Source of the DNA: Bacillota bacterium
Lineage (GTDB): Bacteria; Bacillota_I; Bacilli_A; Acholeplasmatales; Acholeplasmataceae
Length of the DNA stretch: 64,000 bases
Assembly: GCA_018817915.1 (NCBI GenBank)
Contig: JAHISX010000039.1
Coordinates: 1 to 64,000, forward strand
Direction of reading: 5' to 3'
Shown here: positions 25,363-35,099 of the stretch, one piece after another
How the letters are laid out: each line of letters opens with the position of its first letter
Position numbering within the stretch: the stretch's first letter is position 1
Translations under genes and position numbers: made by a program
The notes under the pieces: model-generated
Told to the model about the DNA's origin: nothing
The model's input: only the letters and a program-made list of their open reading frames with translations
Databases searched by the model: none

Positions 25363-26878
25363 GACTTACACCTCGCTTTGCACCAGACATATAGAGACCC
25401 AAATCGTTGATCGATACTTCTTTTGGATTGAGTTCTCCAACGATTTCTCCTTCATACATCACTAGGATTCGATCAGATAGATTCATAACTTCTTCAATTT
25501 CTAAAGATACGAGTAATATAGCTTTTCCTCTTTTTCTTTCAGCAAGTAATTGACTATGAATATACTCAATCGCTCCGACATCTAAACCACGTGTTGGCTG
25601 TACAGCAATTAAAAAATCATGCTCTCTTGCCATTTCTCTACCTAAAATTGCCTTCTGCTGGTTGCCACCACTCATGGATCGAAGTATGGTTTTTGCGCCA
25701 CCTTCACTTCTGATGTCAAATTGTTCAATTAAAGTATTTGCATTGTCTAAGATTGCATCAAATCGAAGAAACTTGTTTTTTTGATATTTTGGTTGATAGA
25801 AATTTTGTAAAATCAAATTACTTTGCAAATCGAAATCCATGATGACACCATGTTTTTGTCGATCTTCTGGAATATGAGACATCCCTTTTTCATATTTTTG
25901 TCGGATGTTTGATCTTGAGATATCATAACCATTTAAGGTGACTGTTCCATGGTGCAGTGGTATCAAACCAGTCAGAGCATGAATCAACTCCGTTTGTCCA
26001 TTACCATCAATACCAGCTATACCAACGATTTCTCCTTTGGATACGTTAAAACTGACATCTTTAACAACTTTTTTACCACGGCCTTCAATACTCACATTTT
26101 CAACTTTAAAAATATTTTCACCAGGTGTGATGTCTTCTTTTTCAATTGTAAATAAGACTTCTCTACCGACCATCATTTCAGCCATTTTTTCAACTGAAAC
26201 GTCTGAAACCTTGACGGTTCCAATCGCCTTACCACGTCTTAAAACCATGCAGGTATCTGCAACAGCTTTTATTTCATTGAGTTTATGGGTGATAAGAATA
26301 ATCGTTTTGCCTTCTTTAGCAAATCCTTTGATGATATTGATTAACTCCTGAATTTCTTGTGGTGTCAATACCGCTGTTGGTTCATCGAAGATCAGTATAT
26401 CGCTATCGCGATACAACATTTTTAAAATTTCAACCCTTTGTTGTTGACCAACTGTAATATCTTTAATATAAGCGTCTAAGTCAACGTTGAGTTGATATGT
26501 TTCTATCAAATTTTTAATTTTGCTTACTGCATTATCATATTGAAGAATACCATGCTTAACATCTTCAACACCTAAAATAATATTTTCTAATACTGTGAAA
26601 GTATCAACGAGTTTGAAATGTTGATGAACCATCCCAATACCAATTTTGTTGGCATCATTGGGATTATTGATCTCAACAGATTTGCCATCGATGAATATTT
26701 CACCTTTTTCTGGTTTATATAAACCAAAAAGAATTGACATTAATGTACTTTTACCAGCACCGTTTTCTCCTAAAAGAGCGTATATTTCACCTGGTTTAAT
26801 CGCTATGGAAACATCATCATTAGCAACTAGAGTTCCAAAGACTTTTGTAATATGCTTCATTTCAACTTTGTACTTCAA
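25355..26878 (-). CDS. Nucleoside ABC transporter double ATPase (NupO-like)
   Basis: About 507 residues with two nucleotide-binding domains. The first has GENGAGKST and DEPTAVLT. The second has the degenerate P-loop GIDGNGQTE and the signature MSGGNQQK, as usual for the sugar/nucleoside class. TTG (26876-26878) fits best as start, since AAGGGG lies 8 nt upstream; an in-frame GTG at 26887 abuts that SD. It energises the two following permeases. Confidence 0.92.
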   Translation of the reverse strand: MKYKVEMKHITKVFGTLVANDDVSIAIKPGEIYALLGENGAGKSTLMSILFGLYKPEKGEIFIDGKSVEINNPNDANKIGIGMVHQHFKLVDTFTVLENIILGVEDVKHGILQYDNAVSKIKNLIETYQLNVDLDAYIKDITVGQQQRVEILKMLYRDSDILIFDEPTAVLTPQEIQELINIIKGFAKEGKTIILITHKLNEIKAVADTCMVLRRGKAIGTVKVSDVSVEKMAEMMVGREVLFTIEKEDITPGENIFKVENVSIEGRGKKVVKDVSFNVSKGEIVGIAGIDGNGQTELIHALTGLIPLHHGTVTLNGYDISRSNIRQKYEKGMSHIPEDRQKHGVIMDFDLQSNLILQNFYQPKYQKNKFLRFDAILDNANTLIEQFDIRSEGGAKTILRSMSGGNQQKAILGREMAREHDFLIAVQPTRGLDVGAIEYIHSQLLAERKRGKAILLVSLEIEEVMNLSDRILVMYEGEIVGELNPKEVSINDLGLYMSGAKRGVSHD

Positions 26879-26902
26879 GCCATTCACCCCTTTTGATTAG
26901 AA

Positions 26903-26930
26903 ATAAGGGGAAAGCGAACTTTCCCCTTAT
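26903..26930 (-). terminator. Strong hairpin between bmpA and the transporter genes
   Basis: A perfect 12-bp stem ATAAGGGGAAAG/CTTTCCCCTTAT, closed on the minus strand by a TTCG tetraloop. The following T tract is weak, so it is likely a partial terminator and 3' stabiliser that makes the binding-protein mRNA more abundant than the rest. Confidence 0.75.
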
Positions 26931-26955
26931 GCTCAATCATGATTATTTTTAAATA

Positions 26956-28086
26956 TTAAGCAGTAGGACTAACAGCTTCTGTTAAAGCAGCATCCCAAGT
27001 GAATTCCAAACCAGTTACATATGCTTGTAAACCAGCAGCATCCGTTGGAACAACGATTGTACCATCAGCTAATTTATTGAATAGAATGTTGTATGAAGAT
27101 ACTGAGAATACTTCTAATCTCCATGAATCAGTTACTGTTGGTAAACCAATTGCATCTTCTGCAGCACCTAATGTAACAGAAACGCCACCTTCAAAAGTAC
27201 CAGCATAATAATCAGCTAAAGCACCTTGAACAGCAGTTCCTAATCCCTTCATTGCTGAAGTAAGAACACGTGTAGAAAGGTTAGATTGGTCAACGTCAAC
27301 ACCAATTGCCCATTTATTTGCAGCATCTTGAGCAGCAGCCATAACTGAGTTACCAGCACCACCAGCAGCAGCAAAGATTGCTTCAACACCAGCTGAATAC
27401 CAAGCACCAGCCATAATCTTTGTTTCATCGCTTGGAGCAAATGAATTTAAGTATACATAATGTTCTGGAGCAAATTCAAAATTTGTTAAGCTCATTTCAC
27501 TAGCAGCTTTGTAAGCGCCAGCAACGAAGCCAATACCAAAACGTACAACAGCAGGAACAGCCATACCACCCATGAAACCTAAGTCAACTAAACCTTCTCT
27601 AACAGCAGCATAACCAGCTAAGAAACCTGATTGCTCTTCTTGGAAGAAGATTGATCTTGTGTTAGCTGCTACTGTGAAATCAGGAGCTGAACCATCATAA
27701 GTAGCCATTGTATCCCAGTTAATGACGTTATGTGGAGATCCATCAATTAGAACAAATGAAACATCTGGATAAGTAGTTTGTGCTTTGTGAACGCTGTTTT
27801 CAAATAAGAAACCTGGCGTTACAACTACTTTTGCACCATTTGCAACAGCTAAATCGATTGCAGCTACATACGCATCAAAGCTAACTTCAGTTGGCTTGTA
27901 ATATTTTGTAGAGATATCATTTGCTGCAGCATACTCATTGATGCCTTCCCAAGTGCCTTGGTTAAATGAACGGTCATCGATATCACCAGAGTCAGTAATC
28001 ATGGCAATTTCAAAAGTTTCTTGTGTACAACCGAATAATACGACGACTGTAACAAGTAATACGAATGCTAATAAAACTTTCTTCAT
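26956..28086 (-). CDS. BMP-family nucleoside-binding lipoprotein
   Basis: 376 residues. The lipoprotein signal has a lipobox LFGC at about residues 17-20. The mature domain follows the BmpA/TmpC pattern: MITDSGDIDDRSFNQGTWEG, FLAGYAAVREG, VGFMGG-like LGFMGGMAVP and IGVDVDQ. The start is the ATG at 28084-28086 behind AGAGGAG. It captures nucleosides outside the membrane for the importer encoded downstream. Confidence 0.93.
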   Translation of the reverse strand: MKKVLLAFVLLVTVVVLFGCTQETFEIAMITDSGDIDDRSFNQGTWEGINEYAAANDISTKYYKPTEVSFDAYVAAIDLAVANGAKVVVTPGFLFENSVHKAQTTYPDVSFVLIDGSPHNVINWDTMATYDGSAPDFTVAANTRSIFFQEEQSGFLAGYAAVREGLVDLGFMGGMAVPAVVRFGIGFVAGAYKAASEMSLTNFEFAPEHYVYLNSFAPSDETKIMAGAWYSAGVEAIFAAAGGAGNSVMAAAQDAANKWAIGVDVDQSNLSTRVLTSAMKGLGTAVQGALADYYAGTFEGGVSVTLGAAEDAIGLPTVTDSWRLEVFSVSSYNILFNKLADGTIVVPTDAAGLQAYVTGLEFTWDAALTEAVSPTA

Positions 28087-28135
28087 AAATTTTCTCCTCT
28101 TTTTTTTGTTGGGACTAAACTTCCCCATTACTTCT

Positions 28136-28164
28136 ATTTTACTTAAAAGTTACTCTTTTAGCAA
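28136..28164 (-). promoter_or_regulatory. Promoter of the nucleoside importer operon
   Basis: Minus strand TTGCTA (28159-28164), 17 nt, TAAAAT (28136-28141). No purine riboswitch was recognised in the leader of about 45 nt. Confidence 0.65.
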
Positions 28165-28197
28165 CCATAAAAATAAATATTTACACTTATTTCTTTT

Positions 28198-28224
28198 AAA
28201 AGAAAAGGTGCAACTACGCACCTT
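28198..28224 (-). terminator. Terminator of the DUF697 gene
   Basis: Stem AAGGTGC (28205-28211)/GCACCTT (28218-28224), with a minus-strand TTCTTTT tail. It overlaps the stop codon. Confidence 0.75.
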
Positions 28225-29170
28225 GCTCTTTTAAATCACTTGCTTTTGTTTTTGGTTCTGGTTTTTTGAATAACATTGCTATTCTTTTTGGTAGCATCAT
28301 GAATGCATCTGCCATGACCATTGGCATCATGCCAGCAGCCTCTAATAAAGCAGTTCTTCTAATTTCTTCTTTGGTAATTTCCTTAGCATCACTGAATAAA
28401 AATTTACGAGCAACGATACCAATTCTAAGTGTTAATAGGGCATTACCCATTCCTTGAGCAACAGATGAGACAACAGGTTTAATGAATGGAATATCTCCAA
28501 TTGCATTGACTGTAGATGTTGGAAGAAGGTCTCCAATATCCATATTTTCTAAACCTTCAGCAATGAGTGCTGTAGTAAACACATTGGTTGTTAGCTTAGC
28601 TAAGTTCTTAAATGATGGTCTAAAACCACACATTACGACTAATTCTTTAATCATTTTAATATTAACAACAACGACTGTGAAGAAATCTAATCTTCCATTT
28701 TGAGAGATAGCTGTCGAAATCATGACTGTTTTCGCATTTCTTCTTATGACTTGATTCATTTCTTTTTTGATATGTTTATTGAATGTTTCATTTAATGCTT
28801 CTCTTAAGAGAATTGAACTGCCCATGGCTGCTAGCAATTTCTTTTCTTCTTCTGGAGGGAATGTATCAAGTGCAATTAATCTTTTAGCAACTCTCTTGTA
28901 GACAAGATAGTTTTTTCTTGTTGCTTCATCTAAAGTTGTTTCAACTGAAAATGAAGGAGAAAACATGATGATATTAACTGGTCTAATGATGAGTAACCAA
29001 ACTAAAATCACTGCTAATCCATAAAATCCATAAGCTAAATATGGGCTAATCGTCGTTAGGCGATCACCAACATTTAAAACACTGCTTAAGAGCATTAAGA
29101 GAAATAAAAGAATAAAACCGATTGCTATAAGATACCAAAATATTTTAGTAGAGTCTTTTTTCTTCATCAT
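28214..29170 (-). CDS. DUF697-type membrane protein
   Basis: 318 residues: two N-terminal spans (about 10-32 and 44-64), a charged middle part, and a C-terminal helical region with alternating hydrophobic segments (AKTVMISTAISQNGRLDF, NVFTTALIAEGLEN, GIPFIK-like GDIPFIKPVVSSVAQGMGNALLTLRIG) resembling the DUF697/YcjF domain. Function unknown. An extended -10 (TGCTATAAT, TATAAT complement at 29191-29196) precedes it, so it need not depend on radC transcription. Confidence 0.72.
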   Translation of the reverse strand: MMKKKDSTKIFWYLIAIGFILLFLLMLLSSVLNVGDRLTTISPYLAYGFYGLAVILVWLLIIRPVNIIMFSPSFSVETTLDEATRKNYLVYKRVAKRLIALDTFPPEEEKKLLAAMGSSILLREALNETFNKHIKKEMNQVIRRNAKTVMISTAISQNGRLDFFTVVVVNIKMIKELVVMCGFRPSFKNLAKLTTNVFTTALIAEGLENMDIGDLLPTSTVNAIGDIPFIKPVVSSVAQGMGNALLTLRIGIVARKFLFSDAKEITKEEIRRTALLEAAGMMPMVMADAFMMLPKRIAMLFKKPEPKTKASDLKEQGA

Positions 29171-29207
29171 TGATCACTTCCTTAGTATAGATTATAGCAC
29201 AAAATAT

Positions 29208-29891
29208 TCAAATCTTTGTCTTCTTTTGTTCTTTTAAACTATAAAATTCATGTTGACCAATGACGATATGATCAATGAGATCTATTCCCATAATAGTGCT
29301 TGTTTCCATCAAGGCTTTTGTAGCTTGGAAATCAGCTTTACTTGGTGTTGAATCACCTGTTGGATGATTGTGAACAAAAATGATCGCTGCAGCAGATAGT
29401 TTAATTGCAGATTTATAGATTTCTCTTGGATGGATTAAAGTTTGATTGATAGTGCCAATAAAGATAGTTTCTTTCTTAATTAACTCACTTTTTGTATTCA
29501 AATATAAGCAAATAAAGTGTTCCTGCTCTAAATGAGATAAATCCGTGTGCATTAAATAATAAACATCTTGTGGTGATTTAACCTTTATTTTCTTCTCTTT
29601 ATGAAGCGAAGCTAATCTTTTACCTAATTCAATAGCAGCAACTATCGTAGTTGCTTTGGCTATTTTGATACCATTGACCTGTAGAAGTTCATGAACTGAT
29701 ACTCTCTTTAAATCCTCTAATTTTTCTAAATGATATAAAACATGTTTTGATAATTCAAGAACTGATAAATCTTTTCTTCCTGTTCTCAATAAAATAGCTA
29801 ATAATTCTTCATTAGATAAAGCAGAGACCCCATATTCAATTAATCTTTCTCTCGGTCTTTCTTCCTTAGGCATTTCTTTAACAAGATACAT
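29208..29891 (-). CDS. radC: RadC-family JAMM protein
   Basis: 227 residues: helix-hairpin-helix N-terminal region (LLQVNGIKIAKATTIVAAIE) and a JAB/MPN domain with the metal motif VHNHPTGDSTPSKAD. Despite the name, the biochemical role of RadC is unsettled. The start ATG is 7 nt after GGAGG. Confidence 0.93.
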   Translation of the reverse strand: MYLVKEMPKEERPRERLIEYGVSALSNEELLAILLRTGRKDLSVLELSKHVLYHLEKLEDLKRVSVHELLQVNGIKIAKATTIVAAIELGKRLASLHKEKKIKVKSPQDVYYLMHTDLSHLEQEHFICLYLNTKSELIKKETIFIGTINQTLIHPREIYKSAIKLSAAAIIFVHNHPTGDSTPSKADFQATKALMETSTIMGIDLIDHIVIGQHEFYSLKEQKKTKI

Positions 29892-29942
29892 AAAAAAACC
29901 TCCTCTTATTTATGATAGAGAAGGTCAGTCATATTTACTTTA

Positions 29943-30659
29943 TTAGATCGGACTTGGTATGGGGTATTTCTTATTATAAAAATATAGAGGAATATAAATA
30001 ATATGAAATAATAAAAAGATTGAAAATACAAAGCCAATGACCCAAGAATCACCTAAGAAACTATACATTGGTGCTGCTTCTATAGGAATTTCACGTAAGA
30101 ATAAATGGTTGGTATCAAGTAGGAAGTTTATCGGATACATTACAAGTGCATATATAAATAAAATAGCACCTGACTTTAATAGGTTCTTATAGCTAAATCT
30201 AAATTTCAAAACAATTAAGAAATAAAGGTTTGCTGTTAAGAAGAATCCATGATTCCCAAAATAATGAATATATCTGAAATGTGGGAATGAATAATGCAAA
30301 TTAGCTACAACCAAACTGATTAATGAACCAGCAATAGCCCAAGGGAAAATAAATTGAAAAACTTTCTCGTTTTTTGTCCATAATGCATAACTCGTAAAAT
30401 ACATCGAAGTTGAACAAACACCCAAAGGTAACAAGCTTAACGATAATCCACCATTTGCTATTGTCCAAGCATAGAATATCCATTCAAAAGATACCATCAT
30501 CACTGCTACAGATCTTCTTAGCCAAAGATCTACTCTATCACTTATTTGATTTCTAAAGATAATCATTATAACAATTAAAGCTATGAAGCATAGGACTGCA
30601 GCAAAATGCTGCACTGAAAACATTTCAAAATAAGCATAACGCTCATCAAATAAAAACAT
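29943..30659 (-). CDS. YwaF/TMEM164-like integral membrane protein (TIGR02206 type)
   Basis: 238 residues, about six or seven spans, starting MFLFDERYAYFEMFSVQHF. It has the PLGVCS...Y pattern and a late HNHF-like segment (YFGNHGFFLTANLYFLIVLKFRF). The start is ATG 30659, behind GAGG. The biological role of the family is unknown. A second, more divergent candidate of the same fold lies at 54254-55141. Confidence 0.7.
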   Translation of the reverse strand: MFLFDERYAYFEMFSVQHFAAVLCFIALIVIMIIFRNQISDRVDLWLRRSVAVMMVSFEWIFYAWTIANGGLSLSLLPLGVCSTSMYFTSYALWTKNEKVFQFIFPWAIAGSLISLVVANLHYSFPHFRYIHYFGNHGFFLTANLYFLIVLKFRFSYKNLLKSGAILFIYALVMYPINFLLDTNHLFLREIPIEAAPMYSFLGDSWVIGFVFSIFLLFHIIYIPLYFYNKKYPIPSPI

Positions 30660-30705
30660 GATAATCCTCACTTTTTTTATGTTATTACTCTAATTATACT
30701 AAAGA

Positions 30706-30741
30706 AATGAAAAAGTTTACCCATAATAATGAGTAAACTTT
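30706..30741 (-). terminator. Terminator after trpB
   Basis: 12-bp stem (30712-30723 with 30730-30741, one G-U pair), 6-nt loop, minus-strand tail TTCATTTC. Confidence 0.75.
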
Positions 30742-30746
30742 GTTGA

Positions 30747-31925
30747 TTAATCAATCAGTTTGTATCCTCTGTATCTTGCAACTTGTTTTACATCTTTATC
30801 ACCACGACCTGATAAGTTAATGACAATAATCTTATCTTTGTCAAGCGTTGGAGCAAGCTTGATTGCTTGAGCTACTGCGTGTGCACTCTCAATTGCTGGA
30901 ATAATTCCTTCAATTTTGGATAGAAATTCAAAAGCTGAAACAGCTTCTTCATCTGTAATGGCTTCATATTCGACACGATTGATTTCCTTTAAGTAAGCAT
31001 GTTCAGGTCCAATACCAGGATAGTCAAGCCCTGCAGATAAAGAATATACTGGAGCAATTTCTCCTTCTTCATCTAAAAGAACGAGTGTATTCATTCCGTG
31101 AATGACACCTTCAACACCTAATGACATTGTTGCTGCATGTCCACCTACTTCATTTAGTCCTCTGCCTGCAGCTTCTGCACCGATCAGGCGTACTGAAGGT
31201 TCATCAATAAATTGATAGAATGCACCCATAGCATTTGACCCACCACCAACACAAGCGATGACTGCATCAGGTAATCTACCTTCTTTTTCGAGTATTTGAG
31301 ATTTAATTTCTTTACCAATCACCTTTTGAAAGTCTCTAACCATCGTTGGATAAGGATGTGGGCCGACAACAGAACCGATTAAGTAATAAGTATCTACTAA
31401 TTCCGTACTCCATTTCATTAATGCACTATCAACAGCTTCTTTTAATGTCTTAAGTCCAAATTCGACTGAGACAACTTTGCATCCTAAAAGCTCCATACGA
31501 TAAACATTTAAACTTTGTTTTTCAACATCAACAGCACCCATATGGACTTCACATTCCATACCCAAAAGTGCAGCTGCTGTGGCTGTTGCTACACCATGCT
31601 GCCCAGCACCAGTTTCAGCAATGAGTTTTTTCTTCCCCATGCGTTTAGCTAAAAGTGCTTGACCTAACACATTATTGATCTTATGTGCTCCAGTGTGGTT
31701 TAAATCTTCTCTTTTTAAATAAATTTTAGCTCCACCAAGCTCTTTTGTCATATTTTGAGCAAAATATAACAATGAAGGTCTGTTTGCATATTCATTTAAA
31801 TAGAACTCAAATTCCTTTAAAAATGCCTCATCATGCTTATATAGATTATAAGCCTCCTCAACTTCTTTGACCGCTACTAAGATTGGTCCTGGGACAAATT
31901 GTCCACCAAATTTACCAAATTCCAT
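30747..31925 (-). CDS. trpB: Tryptophan synthase beta chain
   Basis: 392 residues of the TrpB1 type. PLP lysine in [23 protein letters not shown], and the phosphate-binding GGGSNAMG. It makes Trp from indole and Ser, normally with TrpA. No trpA or other trp gene is adjacent: the terminator follows directly and the pot operon lies upstream. Expression is controlled by its own T-box leader. Confidence 0.97.
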   Translation of the reverse strand: MEFGKFGGQFVPGPILVAVKEVEEAYNLYKHDEAFLKEFEFYLNEYANRPSLLYFAQNMTKELGGAKIYLKREDLNHTGAHKINNVLGQALLAKRMGKKKLIAETGAGQHGVATATAAALLGMECEVHMGAVDVEKQSLNVYRMELLGCKVVSVEFGLKTLKEAVDSALMKWSTELVDTYYLIGSVVGPHPYPTMVRDFQKVIGKEIKSQILEKEGRLPDAVIACVGGGSNAMGAFYQFIDEPSVRLIGAEAAGRGLNEVGGHAATMSLGVEGVIHGMNTLVLLDEEGEIAPVYSLSAGLDYPGIGPEHAYLKEINRVEYEAITDEEAVSAFEFLSKIEGIIPAIESAHAVAQAIKLAPTLDKDKIIVINLSGRGDKDVKQVARYRGYKLID

Positions 31926-31975
31926 ACACTTTCCCTTTCCGTCTTGGGATGTATTTGTTGTTCTTGAACGAAGGA

Positions 31976-32253
31976 TAATAAAAAAGAGCTATCCGTCATT
32001 ATTGGGACGAATAGCTCGTGGTGCCACCCAAGTTCAAGAAATCAGAAAAGAATTTCTCCTTTAACAAAATACTCCATCATTTAAGACTTTTATATTTTTG
32101 TCCTATAACGGGAACTCCCGGCTAAAGGCTACTAACTTCACCTTGCTTCTCATGAGGCCATTCACTTGTTAGATTTTGTATGCTCGTCTTTCACCACCAC
32201 GAGCTCGCTAGATACTTTTCTAGTAAGTTACTTTTCTCAATCTTCGAATTTAA
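31976..32253 (-). promoter_or_regulatory. T-box riboswitch with Trp (UGG) specifier, upstream of trpB
   Basis: The conserved T-box GGGTGGCACCACG lies on the minus strand at about 32017-32029. It is followed by the competing terminator stem GAGCTAT(31986-31992)/ATAGCTC(32011-32017) and a T run. In the stem I region the sequence GTGAA-TGG-CC puts UGG at 32158-32160, in the place of the specifier codon; the Val T-box of this window has the same surroundings. Uncharged tRNA-Trp should stabilise the antiterminator and turn on trpB. Confidence 0.9.
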
Positions 32254-32258
32254 CTATG

Positions 32259-32287
32259 ATTATACACACATTGTTTTTAAATTGCAA
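32259..32287 (-). promoter_or_regulatory. Promoter of the trpB T-box transcript
   Basis: Minus strand TTGCAA (32282-32287), 17 nt, TATAAT (32259-32264). It starts immediately after the potD stop. Confidence 0.8.
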
Positions 32288-32291
32288 CCCC

Positions 32292-33419
32292 TTAATTCGT
32301 TTTAACATTATTGACCATCAAGGTCAGCGAATTAACTTGTGCTTGTTCAAGATTTGCTAGAGGTATTCCAGTGAAATCTGGAGTATCTTCATAATATTCC
32401 ATATAGGCTCTTGCCCAATCGTTTAACCATTGATCATCACCTTCATAATCAACAATCATATCATAAGTGTTTTGTAGAGGTGTTGCATAACCAATAGTTG
32501 ATGCATTCATATAAGCCATTTCAGGATCTAAGAACCAATTGATGAATTCATGTGCTAAATCAACGTGTCTTGCATTGTAAGGAATGACCATCGCATCCAT
32601 AAATGCGAGTGTCGTATCAGGGATAAAAATATTATAGCTTACACTGTCATAGGCTTGACCTTCTGATAAAGCGACATAAAACATGTCAAGGAAGTCACCT
32701 GTCCAAACAAAGGCTAAATCTAAGCTACCGCTTGAAATTGATTTTTTGAGTTGATCATCAGCCCACATCACAAATCCTGCATCAGTCAGTGTATTAAATG
32801 CTAAATCTAAATTATCTTCACTAAACTCATTTGGATCAATACCGTTATAAATCATTGCTGTAGCAAATGCAAATTGAGCAACATCATACATACCAGTCTT
32901 CGTGTCTGCAGGACGATAAGCTGGATCAAAATAAGCTTGCCATTGATAAGTTTCTAAAGCTTGTTCAAGACCTGCTTTATCCTTGTTATACATTAAGCCA
33001 AATGTTCCCCAGAAATAAGGTACATAATAATCTTCAGTTCCTTCTAGCATGGTTGCTTGAATACCTTGTAAACCTTGTAAATAAGGATTACCAACTGGGT
33101 CGTAATTACTTAACTTTGTGAAATCTATTTCTTGAAGTAAATCTTTTATCATCATTTTTTCGATCATATAATCAGAAGGTACGATGATATCATAAGCGGT
33201 TGTTCCACTTTTTAATCTTGAATAGAATAACTCATTCGAATCACCAATAGAAATGGATACTTCAACATTGTATGTTTCTTCGAACAAGGCAACAACATCT
33301 TCATTGATGTATTCACCCCAATTTAAGACGAGTAGTTTATTTTGTGCACCACATCCTGATAACAGGAAGGGTGTACTCAAAACAATCAATAGCAAAAGGA
33401 TTCTTTTGAAATTAAGCAT
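32292..33419 (-). CDS. potD: Spermidine/putrescine-binding lipoprotein
   Basis: 375 residues. Lipoprotein signal with LLSGC at about residues 19-23, then the PotD fold start LLVLNWGEYINEDVVALFEE, with YDIIVPSDYMIEKM and VPYFWGTFGLMYNK. It captures polyamines at the membrane surface. Last gene of potABCD, overlapping potC by 8 nt; no terminator separates it from the trpB promoter. Confidence 0.95.
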   Translation of the reverse strand: MLNFKRILLLLIVLSTPFLLSGCGAQNKLLVLNWGEYINEDVVALFEETYNVEVSISIGDSNELFYSRLKSGTTAYDIIVPSDYMIEKMMIKDLLQEIDFTKLSNYDPVGNPYLQGLQGIQATMLEGTEDYYVPYFWGTFGLMYNKDKAGLEQALETYQWQAYFDPAYRPADTKTGMYDVAQFAFATAMIYNGIDPNEFSEDNLDLAFNTLTDAGFVMWADDQLKKSISSGSLDLAFVWTGDFLDMFYVALSEGQAYDSVSYNIFIPDTTLAFMDAMVIPYNARHVDLAHEFINWFLDPEMAYMNASTIGYATPLQNTYDMIVDYEGDDQWLNDWARAYMEYYEDTPDFTGIPLANLEQAQVNSLTLMVNNVKTN

Positions 33420-34269
33420 GTTTCTTACCTCTTCTCATCAAGGATTGATAAATGAACATAATGACGAGCGTCATAATGGTCAATAAGGTTGAGAATGCAT
33501 AAACTGATGGATTTAAACTCTTTCTACCAATGGATGCATAAACCCAAACAGATAGGTTATCAAAGCCATTACCAGTTGTAAAATAGCTAATGACAAAGTC
33601 ATCAATACTCATTGTAAATGCAAGGAGCATACCTGAGAAAATACCAGCGATGATTGCTGGAACAATAATCTTTCTTAATGCTTTATAAGGTCCTACGCCT
33701 AAATCAAGTGCAGCATCCATTAAGTTTGGATCTGTTTCTTTAAGTTTAGGTAATACACTTAAGATGACATAAGGTAGGGTAAAGAATAAATGTGCCATAA
33801 TTAAAGTTGTTGGTCCAAAGATATAAGGGAATATTGGTAATAATAAGGAGAAAACAAACATTAATGAAATACCAGTTACGATATCCGCATTAAGTAATGG
33901 GATATTATTGAGTAACATAATTTTTTGTCTTGTCTTCTTTTCATATGAATAAATACCAACTGCAATTAAGGTACCAAGAACAGTTGCAATTGAAGTTGCA
34001 ACTATTGAAGTCACAAATGTAACTTTGATTGCATTTGTAAGTGATCTCGTACTAAACATTTGTGCGTACCATTTCAAAGTGAATGTATCAAATAAAAGGA
34101 CATCTGAGCTGGAATTCACACTTTGTATCGCTAACATAATAATTGAGATATAAAGCAAAAATACAATGAATAAAACAGCAACAATACTGAATATCTTATA
34201 AATCTTTTGGAGAACACGATAATCTTTATATCCGTATTCTTCAACAGTAGCTACAGGATAATTTGTCAT
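33412..34269 (-). CDS. potC: Spermidine/putrescine ABC permease PotC
   Basis: 285 residues, six spans, with the EAA-type loop AALDLGVGPYKALRKIIVPA that contacts the ATPase. It pairs with PotB. ATGA overlap with potB. Confidence 0.94.
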   Translation of the reverse strand: MTNYPVATVEEYGYKDYRVLQKIYKIFSIVAVLFIVFLLYISIIMLAIQSVNSSSDVLLFDTFTLKWYAQMFSTRSLTNAIKVTFVTSIVATSIATVLGTLIAVGIYSYEKKTRQKIMLLNNIPLLNADIVTGISLMFVFSLLLPIFPYIFGPTTLIMAHLFFTLPYVILSVLPKLKETDPNLMDAALDLGVGPYKALRKIIVPAIIAGIFSGMLLAFTMSIDDFVISYFTTGNGFDNLSVWVYASIGRKSLNPSVYAFSTLLTIMTLVIMFIYQSLMRRGKKHA

Positions 34270-35099
34270 AGTAATGTTTCTCCTTCCTTGTCAACTTTAG
34301 AAACGACATAAAGTGACCCTAATATAAAGATAAGAATAAAGATTGAAAGGAGTGATCCAAGATTATAATCCATATTTCTAAACGATTGCTCAATAATATT
34401 ACCAATTAAAAGTATATTACCAGAACCTAGAATTTCAGGAATGGCGAACCCACTCATTGAAGGTAAGAAAACTAGAATCGTTCCGGTTGCTACACCTTTA
34501 AGAGATAAAGGAAATATGACTTTCCAAAATTTTTGCATCTTGGTTAATCCTAAATCAAGTGCTGCTTCTTCTAAAGAATAATCTATTTTTTCTAATGCAG
34601 TATAAATAGGTAAAATCATAAATGGCAAATAAGTTAACACCAATCCTATAATAACAGCTGCTGGTGTACCTCTAAGCCCTATTTCCATGCCAAGACCTAC
34701 TCTAGATAACAAATCATTGATGATATTATTTTCATCTAACAGATTAGCAAGTGCTTCACTACGTAGTAACAAATTAGACCACATAGGCAAAATGAAAATC
34801 GTTAAAATCATAAATTTGTTTTTAAAGTTTGATTTATAGACATTATATGCAACAAAATAACCTAATACTAAAGAGATAGCTGCAGTCAATGAAGCATACA
34901 TCAAACTATTACCAAAAGCAGTTAAGGTTGAATCCTCACCTAAAAGTGAAAATTGATCAAATGTGAAATAGGAGCCTTCAAAAGATAATCCTTCTGAAAA
35001 CATAAAGGATAAACCAATCATAACAAATATAGGAAGGATTGCCAGTATGAAAAGCCATGCAATATATGGCTTTGCTAATAGCTTAAACTCCTTATTCAT
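34266..35099 (-). CDS. potB: Spermidine/putrescine ABC permease PotB
   Basis: 277 residues, six spans; EAA-type loop EEAALDLGLTKMQKFWKVIF. Its start lies inside the end of potA (8-nt overlap), and it ends with TGA inside the potC start. Confidence 0.94.
   Translation of the reverse strand: MNKEFKLLAKPYIAWLFILAILPIFVMIGLSFMFSEGLSFEGSYFTFDQFSLLGEDSTLTAFGNSLMYASLTAAISLVLGYFVAYNVYKSNFKNKFMILTIFILPMWSNLLLRSEALANLLDENNIINDLLSRVGLGMEIGLRGTPAAVIIGLVLTYLPFMILPIYTALEKIDYSLEEAALDLGLTKMQKFWKVIFPLSLKGVATGTILVFLPSMSGFAIPEILGSGNILLIGNIIEQSFRNMDYNLGSLLSIFILIFILGSLYVVSKVDKEGETLL

Noticed and set aside
28087-28128. Longer N-terminus for the nucleoside-binding lipoprotein
   Set aside because: It would put 14 basic residues before the signal peptide; the internal ATG has a strong SD and gives a normal lipoprotein signal.
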